A program made the translations under genes and the position numbers. Below are positions 13,590 through 22,735 of a stretch of DNA of 34,149 bases, piece after piece (the stretch's first letter is position 1; every line of letters starts with the position of its first letter). The notes beneath the pieces were generated by a model. It saw only the letters and a program-made list of their open reading frames with translations. It had not been told where the DNA came from and made no database searches. Source of the DNA: a virus; the IMG/VR virus record IMGVR_UViG_3300049825_000530, positions 1 through 34,149 of that record; one strand, written 5' to 3'.

Positions 13590-14366
13590 TTATGCCGCGC
13601 CTTTAATTGCGCCGATGGTGACTAGGGCTGCGCGAAGTTCATTTAATAACGTAACAATGCCGTCAGCCTGCGCCGACGTGGTGAAACCGTACGGTGCCGT
13701 ATTGGTGGCGGCGGTTCCGGCAACGGCTGCTTGGTTTGCACTGGCTGGTTGAACGACTGGCGTTGCATTCCACAAACTGAGCTTTTGCGTTGTGGCTGTC
13801 CCTATTTTGGTTCCGGTCGTGGCGTTAATAATTATGTTAACCGCATCGCCTAACGTGACACCTGAAGCCGAAATATCCAATACTGGCGTTCCTAATGTTG
13901 CCGATCCCCCGCTTATTGTTAATGCGTGCTCCCAATTCGTTGAGCCTGCGTTTGGCACGATAAAATTACCGCCGCGACGAAAGAAAATGTCTGTCGAGTT
14001 CCCTCCAAATTGCCCGCCCGCAACTGTGCTAGGATCTATACCAAATCCGGTTCCGATTGATGAATTGCCGATAAAAACCGCAGCGTAGCCTCCGTATCCG
14101 TAGTTTTTGACTTGAATCAAATTACCGTAGGCGGTCACTATCGCGGAAGAAGCATAACCGGCTGAGCCGAGCGAGATGCCCGTCCCGCTGTTTGGCAAAA
14201 CGTAAATCGCCCCGTTGACTCTGGCCCCGCCCCCCACCCGCAACAATTCGCTGCCGCCTGGGTCGGTGCCGACAATCAGCGTCGCCACTGCCAGATTAGT
14301 CCCCGCCAGCCGTGCAACAATTTGGCCAGGGGTTAATGGTAGGGTTATGTCTTGGCGCACGCTCAT
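13590..14366 (-). CDS. Fibre-like virion protein
   Basis: 258 residues, Gly/Ser/Thr/Ala-rich and beta-rich throughout, without Cys and without membrane segments. Near the C-terminus (about residues 183-205) is the segment GTKIGTATTQKLSLWNATPV followed by VQPA. I recall close variants of this at the C-terminal ends of many phage fibre or adhesion-type proteins. A final helical part (IVTLLNELRAALVTIGAIKG) would pack as a trimer end. Its ATG overlaps the preceding gene stop. It lies just after the capsid region, so it could be a head fibre or tail fibre; the sequence cannot decide. Confidence 0.75.
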   Translation of the reverse strand: MSVRQDITLPLTPGQIVARLAGTNLAVATLIVGTDPGGSELLRVGGGARVNGAIYVLPNSGTGISLGSAGYASSAIVTAYGNLIQVKNYGYGGYAAVFIGNSSIGTGFGIDPSTVAGGQFGGNSTDIFFRRGGNFIVPNAGSTNWEHALTISGGSATLGTPVLDISASGVTLGDAVNIIINATTGTKIGTATTQKLSLWNATPVVQPASANQAAVAGTAATNTAPYGFTTSAQADGIVTLLNELRAALVTIGAIKGAA

Positions 14367-15091
14367 GTCGTGGCCTTCCAGTTGATGGTCAATTTAATTT
14401 CTGCGGCGATGATGGTTTTGGTGGATTTGGTTAGGCGCAGGTGTGCTGTTGCAGATGTCGATTTCGTGGACGCGGCGACGGCCAGGGCGGATGGGAAGGT
14501 GTCCAGGGTTGCCCGTATAATGCGGGTTCCCGATGTGTCGGTGGTGATGGTTTCCACCAGGGTTGCTACCGATGCGGCCGCCGAACTATCAAGGGTGTCC
14601 AATTTAATTTCAGCGGCACGGGTGGTGCAGTCGGCTAAACTGGTGGCGCCGATGCTGGTCAGGGCGGCTTCGGTGACAGAAAAGGACAGGTCGATGCTGT
14701 CGCCGTCGAACATGGAGGCGGTGGAATCGGTACGGGTTGGGGTGACGGTGACGCCGTTGCTGGACACAATTAGTCCACCGACGCTGTCGACGTCGTAGGC
14801 GGTGCCTTCGCCGCTAAATTCAACGGGCGAACAGGTCTTGCCTGATGGCAACGTGACGCCACAGGTGAAAACGCCATCGGGTACGGTGAAAGAAATTAAA
14901 TGCCGTTTGCCCACGCCGGTGGTGGGAATGGTCCAGGTTGGTTGAGGTGACAACGCCGCGTTGGCAATATCACGAAACGTCAACGCATAACCGGCTGCCA
15001 AGAAAGCGGTTTTATCTGCATAAGTGGCCGCCACGCCCGCGTCGGTTTCGAGGTAGAGCGCTTGGCAATCGGTTTCGCCGGTTTTGGCCAT
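14363..15091 (-). CDS. Structural protein of unknown function (242 aa)
   Basis: 242 residues, Thr/Ser/Ala-rich, beta-dominated with short helices (e.g. LADCTTRAAEIKLDTL), no membrane segment. It is the first gene after the intrinsic terminator that follows the major capsid gene, so its expression should be lower than capsid. The pattern of repeated short strands suggests a virion surface or fibre-attachment protein. It is coupled to the fibre-like gene by a 4-base overlap, and the two may form one assembly. Confidence 0.7.
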   Translation of the reverse strand: MAKTGETDCQALYLETDAGVAATYADKTAFLAAGYALTFRDIANAALSPQPTWTIPTTGVGKRHLISFTVPDGVFTCGVTLPSGKTCSPVEFSGEGTAYDVDSVGGLIVSSNGVTVTPTRTDSTASMFDGDSIDLSFSVTEAALTSIGATSLADCTTRAAEIKLDTLDSSAAASVATLVETITTDTSGTRIIRATLDTFPSALAVAASTKSTSATAHLRLTKSTKTIIAAEIKLTINWKATT

Positions 15092-15109
15092 TGCTCAAAG
15101 TCTTTCCAT

Positions 15110-15147
15110 AAAAAACCGGCACAGCACGTAAATGCGCGGTGCCGGTT
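15110..15147 (-). terminator. Intrinsic terminator downstream of the major capsid gene
   Basis: On the minus strand AACCGGCAC (15147-15139) pairs perfectly with GTGCCGGTT (15122-15114), followed by a T run through 15110. It sits between the major capsid stop and the next gene start at 15091. Partial termination here would set a high capsid-to-tail transcript ratio. Confidence 0.85.
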
Positions 15148-15185
15148 CGCTTCGTATTTTCAGACAGGGAATAATCAGCCGATCA

Positions 15186-16163
15186 TTAGCCGACGTTGGT
15201 CAATAAGTGACCGCACTCTGGGTATTCGACCTTGACGCCAATTTGGCGACGTCCGCGAATGCAATTGCGGCGGATTTTTTCGTCCCAGAAAGACTCAATG
15301 GTAAAATCAAAGCTGCCGCCGTCGCCTTCCCAGTTATAGGCGTTGATTAAATTAATATCGAACAAGTTCGACGCTGGGTTGATATAGGCTACCTGAGCGC
15401 GGGTAGTGTCCCAAATATCGGCGCCAACATAATTTTGTCCTTGTTTTGCGGTGTCTTTTAATCCGCCGCAAATGATGATTTTGTCGAGTTCCAACAGGCC
15501 AGCAACTAACTGCATTTGAACGCGTGCCGGCATATCAGAAGTAGCGCCGCCATTAATGCGGTTCAGGATCTGCGTGCATTCCGTCAACGCGTTCCATGAC
15601 GTCCACGATATGATTAAAGCATTTGGTAAGCGTCCGCAATTTTGACGCACTTTGACGCGGGCTGCCTTGACGTCGGTAATTGGCGTTGCGGTCGCTGGGG
15701 TCGTCCATGGAATAGATACGGCAGTGGTCAATGCCGCGCCGGTGAAGGTCGTGGTGCTGAACGCCTTAGATGCCACGTCTTTTTCATGCATGCGGCTGAG
15801 TTTATCCAGCACGATGCGCGTTGCGGCTTTTTCTGCGTCGTAATAGAGCGACGTTTGCTGACGGGCATTCTCGTCAATCGGCATGGCCAAGCCGTTTTCT
15901 TTGGTGATGAAAGTAAACGTTTCATCGCCAAGGGTGACTTCGGAATAGCTGCCGTCTGGACCACGTTCGACCGTGTTGGGGTCTTTGGTCATGACTTCGC
16001 GGGGAATGCGTTTGACGGTTCCGGCGGCCATATCAACGTCGACGCGCATGGCGACTTCGTTGGCTTTGAATTGTTCGGCCTGACCGCTGATGCTCCATTC
16101 TTCGACGACTGCGCCGCGAAGGTCTGGACGTTGGATCGCTTGGGAGACTGATGGGGATGACAT
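15186..16163 (-). CDS. Major capsid protein
   Basis: 325 residues with AAGGACAC upstream of the ATG. It follows protease/scaffold and decoration genes and is followed by a strong intrinsic terminator, as expected of the most abundant virion protein. The N-terminal part has a long extended arm; a central helix (AEKAATRIVLDKLSRMHEKD) looks like the spine helix of HK97-type capsids. A segment PNALIISWTSWNALTECTQI fits a peripheral-domain helix. I see no signature sufficient to name a Pfam capsid family with certainty. Late in the protein, FDFTIESFWDEKIRRNCIRG precedes the closing beta strands. Order and size make this assignment reliable. Confidence 0.85.
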   Translation of the reverse strand: MSSPSVSQAIQRPDLRGAVVEEWSISGQAEQFKANEVAMRVDVDMAAGTVKRIPREVMTKDPNTVERGPDGSYSEVTLGDETFTFITKENGLAMPIDENARQQTSLYYDAEKAATRIVLDKLSRMHEKDVASKAFSTTTFTGAALTTAVSIPWTTPATATPITDVKAARVKVRQNCGRLPNALIISWTSWNALTECTQILNRINGGATSDMPARVQMQLVAGLLELDKIIICGGLKDTAKQGQNYVGADIWDTTRAQVAYINPASNLFDINLINAYNWEGDGGSFDFTIESFWDEKIRRNCIRGRRQIGVKVEYPECGHLLTNVG

Positions 16164-16182
16164 GGTGGGTGTCCTTTATCGA

Positions 16183-17031
16183 TCAACGATTGATGGAAAC
16201 GGTGAGCTGGCTGAGGGCGGAAGTTTCGCCCGTGCTACTCGCGGTTTGGGTGACAGTGAAGGTCCACGGGACGGTTGGGTCGAGCGTGGCTAATGCCGCG
16301 CCAGTGCCGCGTGCGGTGGCCGTGGTGACGGGGCCGAGCACGGTGAAACCATTGGCAACCACTTGGGTGGCTGTCCGCATTTCAAATTCGACATCAATGA
16401 CACCAACGTCGTTGTTGGCCACGTCGATGGCGCCGGTGTCGGCCAGGGTGACCGTGTTGGTGCCGTCGGTGACTTTTAATTTTAATTGCAGGGTTTCTGC
16501 GCCGGTCGTGGCCGATACGTCAACCTTTGCGCGGACGCGGCCAACGGTGGCAATGCGGGCGACTGCGGCGCCAACCACGACGTTGCGGTCGTAGGCGGTT
16601 TCCGCTGCGGTTGCTGCAATGTTGGTCGAAGGGCCAACGATTTTTCCCAGCCACACGGCGAGGTTTGGCTGTAGCTCGACTTCAATTTCATCTAAGTCAG
16701 CGGTGGACGCTTCGCGGGCAACGCCGACTCGGATGCCTGTCGCTAAGTTGGTGATTTTGCCATTGGCGGCGGCGTAGACGGCTTGGCCTGCGGAGATCGC
16801 CACAGCCGCGACCAGCATAGCGGTTCCGCCACTTCTGAGTAATTCGCCAGCGGCTACGAAGCCGTCGGTTGCCAACGCGGTGTTGTTAAGGTCGAGTGGG
16901 TTAATGGCTTCTGGAGCCTCACCGGCGCCGCACAGCGCCCAGTTACCAGAAGAGTTTTGCCGTAACAGACGGAAGCGTGGGAGCGCTGCGGCCATTGGCA
17001 GAGAACGATATTGACTGACTTGACTGCTCAT
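16183..17031 (-). CDS. Capsid decoration/cement-like protein (DUF2190-like N-terminus plus extra domain)
   Basis: 282 residues with a very strong ribosome site (AAAGGAGG). The region near residues 60-120 has the beta-barrel pattern of DUF2190 cement proteins: GGTAMLVAAVAISAGQAVYA, then a strand containing IRVGVAREASTAD and DEIEVELQP. Residues about 130-282 form a second, Thr/Ala/Val-rich beta domain (SATTGAETLQLKLKVTDG), longer than usual for the family. Between protease and major capsid genes this is the normal place for decoration proteins, which stabilise expanded heads. The extra domain could project from the capsid surface. Confidence 0.75.
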   Translation of the reverse strand: MSSQVSQYRSLPMAAALPRFRLLRQNSSGNWALCGAGEAPEAINPLDLNNTALATDGFVAAGELLRSGGTAMLVAAVAISAGQAVYAAANGKITNLATGIRVGVAREASTADLDEIEVELQPNLAVWLGKIVGPSTNIAATAAETAYDRNVVVGAAVARIATVGRVRAKVDVSATTGAETLQLKLKVTDGTNTVTLADTGAIDVANNDVGVIDVEFEMRTATQVVANGFTVLGPVTTATARGTGAALATLDPTVPWTFTVTQTASSTGETSALSQLTVSINR

Positions 17032-17034
17032 GGC

Positions 17035-18417
17035 TCAAGCCTCCTTTTTCTTTGGGGTGGTGTTCACTGCGTCAATGAACGCTTTATTGATGTGTGGAAA
17101 TTTGCGGGCGATGGTGTCACTTGGGCGTTGGTCGCCTGCCGCTTTTAATTCTGCGACTTTGGCGTGGTACGTTTCAACGGCGCCAGGGGCTGCGGGTGGG
17201 GTGGCGGTGCCGCCAACTAATGGCGCAACGCCAACCGGTTTGGACAATTCCAGCTTGGCTTTGAGGTCGGCAATTTCGGCATCTTTCGCGGCCAGCCCGT
17301 TGGCGTGGTCGGTTTTCGCTTTGGCAAATTCCGCCTTTAATTGTTCGGCTTCGGCCTTTACCGCTTTGTTGCCTTCGCGTTCGATGGCGCCGAGGATGTC
17401 GGCTTCGGACGCAGGGGTGGCGTCGGCATTACCGACAGCCATTGAGGAAATGAGGACGGCATGCGCTGGTTGATCTTTGATCAAAGCGGCGAGGCGGTCG
17501 GGTGCTAATTTCATGGTTTTAGTTCCTGTTGGTGAACCCGTGGCCAGACCCTGGCGCGAGTTAGAAAGAGACGAGACAAACGCTGTCAAGGCGTCGTCGA
17601 ATGAGGTAACGCTATCAATTAAACCGAGGCGTTGTCCGTCGGCGGCTAAATAACAATCGCCATCAGTGACAGCCTTTAATGCGTCGCCGGAAAGTTTGCG
17701 CGCTTTGGCTACATCGGCGTAGAATAATTCCGCCATTTGATCAATGACCCGTTGACGACTGGCCAATTGTTCGGGGTTCCAGTCTTCGCCGGGTTGGCCT
17801 GGGGCTTTTTGTTTGCCGCTGCGTAACGTGTAAAATTTGTCGCCATTTTTTGCGGCTTTTTCGCTGGTTCCGCGCACGGTTGCAATCACGCCGATAGAGC
17901 CAACGAGCGATGACGGGGTGGCGTCTACGCGCTCCGCCGTCATGGCGATGCGATAGGCCATTGATGCGCCAATGCCGTCGATAAATGCACGAACTGGTTT
18001 GACGGCGCGGGCGGCAGTTACGGCGCTGAGGGCTTGTTCGCCGCCGTCCACAATTCCGCCACCCGATTCCACGTGCAGCATAATGCCGCGCACTTCGGGG
18101 TCATTGATGGCCGTGCGTAAATCGGCGGCAAACGATTCGTAGCTGGTGCCAGATGGCGAGCTAACGTCGTTGATGTTTCCCGCGTGTTTACAGAGCACAC
18201 CTTGGACGGGCACTAAGGCCACACCCTGATGGATTTCGTAGGTGCGGTCCCGTGGGTTTGGCGTTTTTGCTGGACGACCAATGGCGGCCTGGATTTGTTC
18301 GGGCGTATAACGAACGCCGGAATCATGACGCTCGACAACGCCGCGCAGCCGGTCCAGGGTGTCTGGATCCATGGCCCAATGTGCGCGCAATACGTGGTCA
18401 AGCAAACTCATGACCAT
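17035..18417 (-). CDS. S49-family (SppA/lambda gpC-like) prohead protease with C-terminal scaffold
   Basis: 460 residues. An S49 ClpP-fold peptidase domain covers about residues 60-280: GIMLHVESGGGIVDGG strand-turn, the nucleophile serine in IGASMAYRI (S152), and the catalytic lysine in RSGKQKAPG (K204). The 52-residue spacing between them equals that of bacterial SppA as I recall it. The rest, from about residue 305, is helical and charged, with a coiled coil near residues 350-395 (EREGNKAVKAEAEQLKAEFA) and a Pro/Ala-rich linker, like the scaffold fused to gpC-type proteases. This enzyme trims scaffold and capsid proteins in the immature head. A second ATG two codons in (18411) is an equally good start. 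Confidence 0.9.
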   Translation of the reverse strand: MVMSLLDHVLRAHWAMDPDTLDRLRGVVERHDSGVRYTPEQIQAAIGRPAKTPNPRDRTYEIHQGVALVPVQGVLCKHAGNINDVSSPSGTSYESFAADLRTAINDPEVRGIMLHVESGGGIVDGGEQALSAVTAARAVKPVRAFIDGIGASMAYRIAMTAERVDATPSSLVGSIGVIATVRGTSEKAAKNGDKFYTLRSGKQKAPGQPGEDWNPEQLASRQRVIDQMAELFYADVAKARKLSGDALKAVTDGDCYLAADGQRLGLIDSVTSFDDALTAFVSSLSNSRQGLATGSPTGTKTMKLAPDRLAALIKDQPAHAVLISSMAVGNADATPASEADILGAIEREGNKAVKAEAEQLKAEFAKAKTDHANGLAAKDAEIADLKAKLELSKPVGVAPLVGGTATPPAAPGAVETYHAKVAELKAAGDQRPSDTIARKFPHINKAFIDAVNTTPKKKEA

Positions 18418-18486
18418 GCTTCTATCGTGTTCTTTTTAATCTCGTTTTTTGTGTGGCTTGTCTGCGTTGCGCACAACGCGCACGCA

Positions 18487-18909
18487 TTAGGCCAGCAACA
18501 ACAACAGGGTGGCGTCGACCTGTTCGCGTTGTTCCCAGGGTGGCGGCGGGGCGGTTGCCGACATCGGGGCAGAGAGCACGGCGCCGGACAATGATACTTT
18601 TAGACATCCACTTATATGAGGTATTTCAACCAGGCCAACGGCGGAAAATTCCAGCCCATCGAGCACGGACAACAATTCGCCAGCAATAACGGGCGCGACG
18701 TTTTCACCCGTGACGGCGAGCGCTGCGCCGTCGAGTGTTGTTGATAGGTGTCCCTTTTTTTCTTCTGGCGCAATCCAACGTTTGCGTTTGCGACCCTGGC
18801 CGATTTGCAACGGGCCGGTTGAGCCTGGGGGATTTGATGCGTTTTGTCCGCCAAAATAATTGGAATCAAAGGCAGCCGCGCCGAAATGGTTGCTGGTAAA
18901 AAATCCCAT
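18487..18909 (-). CDS. Small virion-associated hypothetical protein (140 aa)
   Basis: 140 residues starting MGFFTSNHFGAAAFDSNYFG, an aromatic-rich opening with repeated N/S-x-F-G units that I recall from small phage proteins encoded next to fibre genes. The middle is basic (GRKRKRWIAPEEKKG), the rest beta-like, and the end hydrophobic (VDATLLLLLA). It lies seven bases after the 1119-aa gene and may be its partner. No enzymatic motif. The 69 bases after it before the protease gene hold nothing obvious. Confidence 0.7.
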   Translation of the reverse strand: MGFFTSNHFGAAAFDSNYFGGQNASNPPGSTGPLQIGQGRKRKRWIAPEEKKGHLSTTLDGAALAVTGENVAPVIAGELLSVLDGLEFSAVGLVEIPHISGCLKVSLSGAVLSAPMSATAPPPPWEQREQVDATLLLLLA

Positions 18910-18916
18910 ACTGAGC

Positions 18917-21900
18917 CTACGGGGTCAGCGTCACAGCGGTGCGGTTTCCGTCTTTGTCGGCCACAGCGGCCACACGGTTTTGAGTGTCTCCGAGGTTGCG
19001 GAAAATAGGCGTATCTGGTCCGCCGCTGACCTTACCGCCAAGCACCGCCGCCGCGATTCTCATTGCCTGTCGTAATGTGTAGCCGGTTTCAATGCCGTTG
19101 GTGAGGTCTAATAATGCCGCCGCGACTGCATCGCGTTCGCCGGTGGTTAATGTCATGGCGCTGCCGACTGCGGCGGGGGCCGATGGGATTAAATCGGTCT
19201 TGGCTTTAATGGCTGCGCTGTCGGCAAGGTAAGCGCGGCCAGAGTCGAAATAGATTGCGCCGGTGGTAGTTGCCGAAACCAGGCCCCGCGCCCCTCCAAC
19301 CTTATTTCCGAATCCACCGTTGATCGTCAGTAGAGCTGCGTTTTTATTATCAAAGGCAAGGTCTACGACTGACCCGTTTACAGTATAGTTTACAGCGTCA
19401 CTAGCGACAATGCCGCCAAACACAGCGGATATACCCAGTGATGAAGTTAAGGCAAATACATACCAAGCGTAAACTCTCTGCCATGAGGTTGTTCCATCGC
19501 CATCGGTCGTGTCGATTTCAATGTTGGGAACATCTGCGGAGAACTCTGTAACGGTTGACCCATCAATGGCGTTGCTCGCATAAACGGAATCTATCTCTTG
19601 GCTCGCAAGCGCAGACCATCCAGTGGGGCCAGCAACGACCGTAACAACATATTCCAGATACGCGACAAGTCCAACGCAGTAGGTTAAGCGGATTCTTATT
19701 AAATTTCCGCTCGTAAACTCTACGCCCTCGGTATAATTCGCACTGAATGTCGATGTGGCATTGACAGCGTTGACTATTTCGGTTGCGGTCGAATCGTTGT
19801 ATATCTGTAGACGACTATTGGCAACAATGCCCGTGATGGTTCCCACGTTGGCCTTGTTATTTACGACCGTCGATGCTCCCGCTCCGTTGCGCACGGTTGG
19901 CACTTGGTCGCCATAAGCGCCTAAATTGATCGTGACTAAACCGCCGGAATTATTATAAATACAAGCGTCTGTTGTGGCGTTTGCGCCGTAACCGCTGAAC
20001 GTGTTTGTGGTAAACGTGTACGTCCCTGGCGTGGTCAATTCCAACGCATGCCCAGTGCCGCCACTGGTAAAAGTCGAAAGGCTGATTTTGCTGGGGTCAT
20101 CGCAGGTAATTTTGCAGTTCTTGAATGAGCAAGAGGTGAGCACTGCCGTGTTTTGTGTGAATGACAGGCAGTTAATAAATGTCATCGTCAGGAACGTAGT
20201 TACGGCGCGAAGCGTAACGGTTGCGTTAATTATTGTACGGCCTGCAAAATCATAGGTAGCTGATGCGCTACAGGTCGCCAACATTTCAAATCGCCAAATT
20301 GAGCCGCCAGACCACACGCCTGCCTTTGGCTTGAATACGTCACCAGACCTTGCGTCAACAATGACACCAACATAAGCGGTGTCACAGTGGAAAAGCGTGT
20401 ATAAATTGCCGGATAGCGCTTGCGTTGGGAATGTGATACTCCCCGACTTTGGGTCGTCATTGACTAAGAATAGCGGATCTATTCCGCCAAATTTCAGCGG
20501 GACGCAACACTTATTGTCCTCCCCCTTTAAGAGCGGGACGGGATAACTATTGCAAATACTGATAACATCAGCCCACGAAAGCGGATTCGCGGAACTGCCG
20601 CCTTGAATTGTGACATAGCCTGTGATTTTAATAAATTGGCTAAACTGAACTTGGCATGCGCCATCGTAATTATTTGCGACAATGCCTATTTTTTTTGTTG
20701 CCGACAACGTTGGCGGGGTCGTGGATTGGTAGTATTTTGAATCGACAGATTCATCAGCTTTAACGCAATACGTATTGCTCCCGTTGCGATCAAAGTCAAG
20801 GGAATCCGCGCTGCAAATAGTCCAAAGTTTCCAGTTATTTGACGCATCGCCAAGCGCCAAAGGAATGCCACCTCTCGATTTTGGTCCACTGTCGATTTTA
20901 TCGCGTGGAGATGTCAGCTTCAGATTGCCGATTAGTAAGCCATCATCGCAATCTTTTGTCGATCCAAAAGTGTAAGCCGCGCCTGCAAAACAATTTGCCA
21001 GACTTGCTGGCGTTATATTTATTGCGTCCTCAAAAGGATTGTATGCGCTGTCGCCGGATGCTGCCAAGGCATCGTAATAGCAACCAATTTGACTAATCCA
21101 AACCTGGGTAAAGGTTGGGTTGACCGTGTAAACCGTCGTAACTCTAAAGCGCATCCAATAAGCAGAAGGCAAGCCGTCTGGCGTTCCTGCTGTCCAATCG
21201 CTTGGAATTACCCAACCTTTTACGTGGCCTGTTCCGGCTGCTGCCGTAAATGCATCAATACCGTTAGCCTTTTGCAATGAAGCCCACGCGCTGCCGTTCC
21301 AGTATTCCAAGATATTAACGCCAACGGTTCCGGCGGTTCCTCCGTTATTGTCAATGCGCACAGCTCCAAATGTCGCGCTATTACCCACTGCGAAATAATC
21401 GCCTACGGCTTCAGTTGCAGGAATCGGCACTACGTCAGCGGTGGTGGCGTTTGTTGCTGCTGTGGTTACGTTCGTCAGCGTTAATGGACTGGCATCTACC
21501 TGATAGCAATATTGCGGATTAACTGGACTGCCCCAATTGCTTACTGCTGCTGCGTTGGTGTCTACGGCGTCAGAGGTAAATGGTGTGTTGGTGCCTTTTA
21601 ATGGGTGCAATAACGTGCCAAAATTCGGATCAATATACCCTGGAATAATTGTGCCAGAGCTACCATCGCGGAAAGCGATAGTGAAAATAATTGATTCGTC
21701 ACTACTTCCCGCGCAATAAAAATTGCACACTTCGGACACGCCTGCGGTTTTCTGGAATCGCCAAGCAACACCTGCGCCACAAGCGCCTGAGTCCTGATTG
21801 GAGATATTCATATTTCCAGGGTAGGCAGTAGGGCTCACGCCGCCGTCTGAGGCGCAGAAGTGCATGACCAAGGCGTTATCAAAATTAGTGGTGACCGTGG

Positions 21901-22276
21901 TCGATGCGTAAGGCGTTCCGGTTAGTCTTTGGACTTTTGCAAATACGTCCACGGCAGTGACGTGGATTCCGTCGAGCGTAAACGCAACCGCCGAGACTTC
22001 ATCGGCGGTAGTAAATGTGAATGTCGGATCTGTTTCGGAACTGCTTGCGGCAGTCCTCAGATACACCGCCCCGCGAACCGTGTTATTTCCGGTTGTACCA
22101 ATCCCATCAGTGTCTTGCTGGTTCCACCCCGCTGGGATGGAGAAGTCTGATGCGTTCTGATCGCGTACGATGAACACGCCTATCGTATTGCCAGTTACGT
22201 GCGGGGCTAATGGAACCGTAACCGTGGTGACGGCTGATAATTCATTGAACGGTTTTACGGCGACGGGCTTGCCCAT
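18917..22276 (-). CDS. Large fibre/adhesin-like protein with beta-helix character (1119 aa)
   Basis: 1119 residues, the longest product in the window, rich in Thr, Ser, Gly, Asn and Val with regular short strands. Residues 1-220 look like a beta-sandwich head-binding domain. Residues about 660-830 show repeating short turns of a parallel beta-helix (FINCLSFTQN, SFKNCKITCDDPSK, CIYNNSGGLVTINLG). The last ~80 residues (LDLTNGIETGYTLRQAMRIA ... GGPDTPIFRNLGDTQNRVAA) match, from memory, a C-terminal domain shared by many phage fibre-like proteins. The gene lies between portal-side and protease genes, away from the tail module, so it may be a head-attached fibre. Receptor or glycan binding is inference. 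Confidence 0.8.
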   Translation of the reverse strand: MGKPVAVKPFNELSAVTTVTVPLAPHVTGNTIGVFIVRDQNASDFSIPAGWNQQDTDGIGTTGNNTVRGAVYLRTAASSSETDPTFTFTTADEVSAVAFTLDGIHVTAVDVFAKVQRLTGTPYASTTVTTNFDNALVMHFCASDGGVSPTAYPGNMNISNQDSGACGAGVAWRFQKTAGVSEVCNFYCAGSSDESIIFTIAFRDGSSGTIIPGYIDPNFGTLLHPLKGTNTPFTSDAVDTNAAAVSNWGSPVNPQYCYQVDASPLTLTNVTTAATNATTADVVPIPATEAVGDYFAVGNSATFGAVRIDNNGGTAGTVGVNILEYWNGSAWASLQKANGIDAFTAAAGTGHVKGWVIPSDWTAGTPDGLPSAYWMRFRVTTVYTVNPTFTQVWISQIGCYYDALAASGDSAYNPFEDAINITPASLANCFAGAAYTFGSTKDCDDGLLIGNLKLTSPRDKIDSGPKSRGGIPLALGDASNNWKLWTICSADSLDFDRNGSNTYCVKADESVDSKYYQSTTPPTLSATKKIGIVANNYDGACQVQFSQFIKITGYVTIQGGSSANPLSWADVISICNSYPVPLLKGEDNKCCVPLKFGGIDPLFLVNDDPKSGSITFPTQALSGNLYTLFHCDTAYVGVIVDARSGDVFKPKAGVWSGGSIWRFEMLATCSASATYDFAGRTIINATVTLRAVTTFLTMTFINCLSFTQNTAVLTSCSFKNCKITCDDPSKISLSTFTSGGTGHALELTTPGTYTFTTNTFSGYGANATTDACIYNNSGGLVTINLGAYGDQVPTVRNGAGASTVVNNKANVGTITGIVANSRLQIYNDSTATEIVNAVNATSTFSANYTEGVEFTSGNLIRIRLTYCVGLVAYLEYVVTVVAGPTGWSALASQEIDSVYASNAIDGSTVTEFSADVPNIEIDTTDGDGTTSWQRVYAWYVFALTSSLGISAVFGGIVASDAVNYTVNGSVVDLAFDNKNAALLTINGGFGNKVGGARGLVSATTTGAIYFDSGRAYLADSAAIKAKTDLIPSAPAAVGSAMTLTTGERDAVAAALLDLTNGIETGYTLRQAMRIAAAVLGGKVSGGPDTPIFRNLGDTQNRVAAVADKDGNRTAVTLTP

Positions 22277-22327
22277 TATGCACCTATCGTTCTATTTGTG
22301 CGTGTTCTTTTGTTCGACATGGCAAGG

Positions 22328-22735
22328 CTAGGCGTTGCCTTCGCTAATTGCTGCGCTGGTGATGGTTACTTGGCCGCCGGTCAATAATCTGGTTGCGTTT
22401 AATATGATGGGAGTCCCATTTGTTCCGACGTCGCAATCAAATACGACATTGCCTGCGCTATCCGTCGCCCGCGCCCAGGTTGCGTCACCCGTTACGATGG
22501 CGGTGGTTGGGGCGATGGGAGCAAAAGTTAGCGTGCCGTTGACCGCGTTGGGGGCGCACGGGCGGGGGAATATAAATTGCGCCAGCGCGGGGTTATTTGT
22601 GAGGATGTTGCCTAACGTTGGGCGCGGGCCTGCGTAGAGCACTAGACGACCGGCGGCCATGCCGCCATCAATGGCGTCACGAATAACATTGAGACGGTCA
22701 TTACGGCAAAACAGTGACAGCGTGAGCGGGTTCAC
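22328..22735 (-). CDS. Phage structural accessory protein (135 aa, GTG start)
   Basis: 135 residues beginning at GTG 22735, overlapping the portal stop by GTGA, with GAGG upstream. It resembles a family I recall as common near phage fibre genes: a helical start (RNDRLNVIRDAIDGGMAAGR), a strand LVLYAGPRPT, strands around GTLTFAPIAPTTAIVTGDAT, WARATDSAGNVVFDCDVGTN, and an ending VTITSAAISEGNA. The biochemical role of the family is not known to me. Directly upstream of the 1119-aa fibre-like gene, it is likely part of the same structure. Confidence 0.75.
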   Translation of the reverse strand: MNPLTLSLFCRNDRLNVIRDAIDGGMAAGRLVLYAGPRPTLGNILTNNPALAQFIFPRPCAPNAVNGTLTFAPIAPTTAIVTGDATWARATDSAGNVVFDCDVGTNGTPIILNATRLLTGGQVTITSAAISEGNA

